DNA of 9,539 nucleotides from Holosporales bacterium (GTDB lineage: Bacteria; Pseudomonadota; Alphaproteobacteria; RUG11792). Below are positions 9,391 to 9,539 of this stretch, piece by piece; positions within the stretch are counted from its first letter, which is position 1, and every line of letters starts with the position of its first letter. The notes below the pieces were generated by a model, which saw only the letters and a program-made list of their open reading frames with translations, was not told where the DNA came from and ran no database searches. The position numbers were made by a program, and so were the translations under genes. Location of the stretch: assembly GCA_031260085.1 (NCBI GenBank), contig JAIRKP010000016.1, forward strand, positions 1 to 9,539. The letters are read 5' to 3'.

Positions 9391-9539
9391 TTAACTCTCT
9401 TTTGCAGCAATAACCCTTGCAACTCTCGCGGATGGCTCCTTAATTGTTCGAACAATTTTCGAAGCAGCCGCAGTAATCAATCCAATAATTTTTGCCCGAA
9501 GCTCATCAACAGATGGAAGTGATGCTAGTTCTGCAATTG
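9391..9539 (-). CDS. rplJ: Large ribosomal subunit protein L10 (uL10), 3' end only
   Basis: Only the last 48 codons and the TAA stop are inside the window; the gene continues beyond the right edge. The visible tail contains LPSVDELRAKIIG, followed by an Ala-rich segment, IVRTIKEPSARVARVI and the end AAKES. This matches the end of the globular RNA-binding part of bacterial L10 and the start of its C-terminal helix region, which carries the L7/L12 dimers. L10 binds 23S rRNA at the base of the stalk and, in other bacteria, represses translation of its own mRNA; that leader site is outside the window. The next gene downstream is rplL, 38 nt away, the conserved L10-L7/L12 order. The identification rests on the tail motif plus context and is fairly secure. 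Nothing can be said about the start or full length. Confidence 0.9.
   Translation of the reverse strand, partial: IAELASLPSVDELRAKIIGLITAAASKIVRTIKEPSARVARVIAAKES

Noticed and set aside
1..9539. Novel accessory system, mobile element or CRISPR array
   Set aside because: Every long stretch is accounted for by five well-known core genes with gaps of 72 nt or less. I saw no spaced direct repeats, transposase motifs or attachment-site features.

Overview
All genes in this window lie on the minus strand, reading from right to left. Together they form the distal part of the ribosomal-protein / RNA polymerase operon: the 3' end of rplJ (L10), then rplL (L7/L12), rpoB (beta subunit), rpoC (beta' subunit), and finally ruvX/yqgF (a YqgF-type RNase H-fold nuclease). 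Nearly all of the sequence is coding. The gaps are 38, 72, 10 and 17 nt, so a single transcript through all five genes is likely. The many plus-strand open frames are antisense shadows of these conserved genes.

Organism: the sequence is AT-rich, roughly 35-40% G+C by eye. RpoB and RpoC have proteobacterial architecture: beta' has the large insertion in the trigger loop, and beta has the long SI1-type region. The sequence details are alphaproteobacterial, for example [13 protein letters not shown] followed by DFEFD in beta, and the AGD...T...L...G repeats in SI1. Low GC and AT-rich codon choice suggest a host-associated lineage such as Rickettsiales or Holosporales. The exact order cannot be fixed without a phylogeny.

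How the genes work together: L10 anchors L7/L12 dimers on the ribosome, where they form the stalk that recruits translation factors. Beta and beta' form the catalytic core of RNA polymerase. In other bacteria this operon balances ribosome and polymerase synthesis by L10 autoregulation and by partial termination between rplL and rpoB. A strong stem-loop lies in exactly that gap here, just after the rplL stop codon. RuvX acts in 16S rRNA 5' maturation and/or nucleic-acid resolution, and is not the usual gene after rpoC.

I found no mobile element, CRISPR array, tRNA or unknown accessory system. The points worth a second look are modest: the rplL-rpoB hairpin, ruvX directly behind rpoC without a Shine-Dalgarno sequence, an rpoC start that is easily mis-annotated, and a possible promoter at the left edge.
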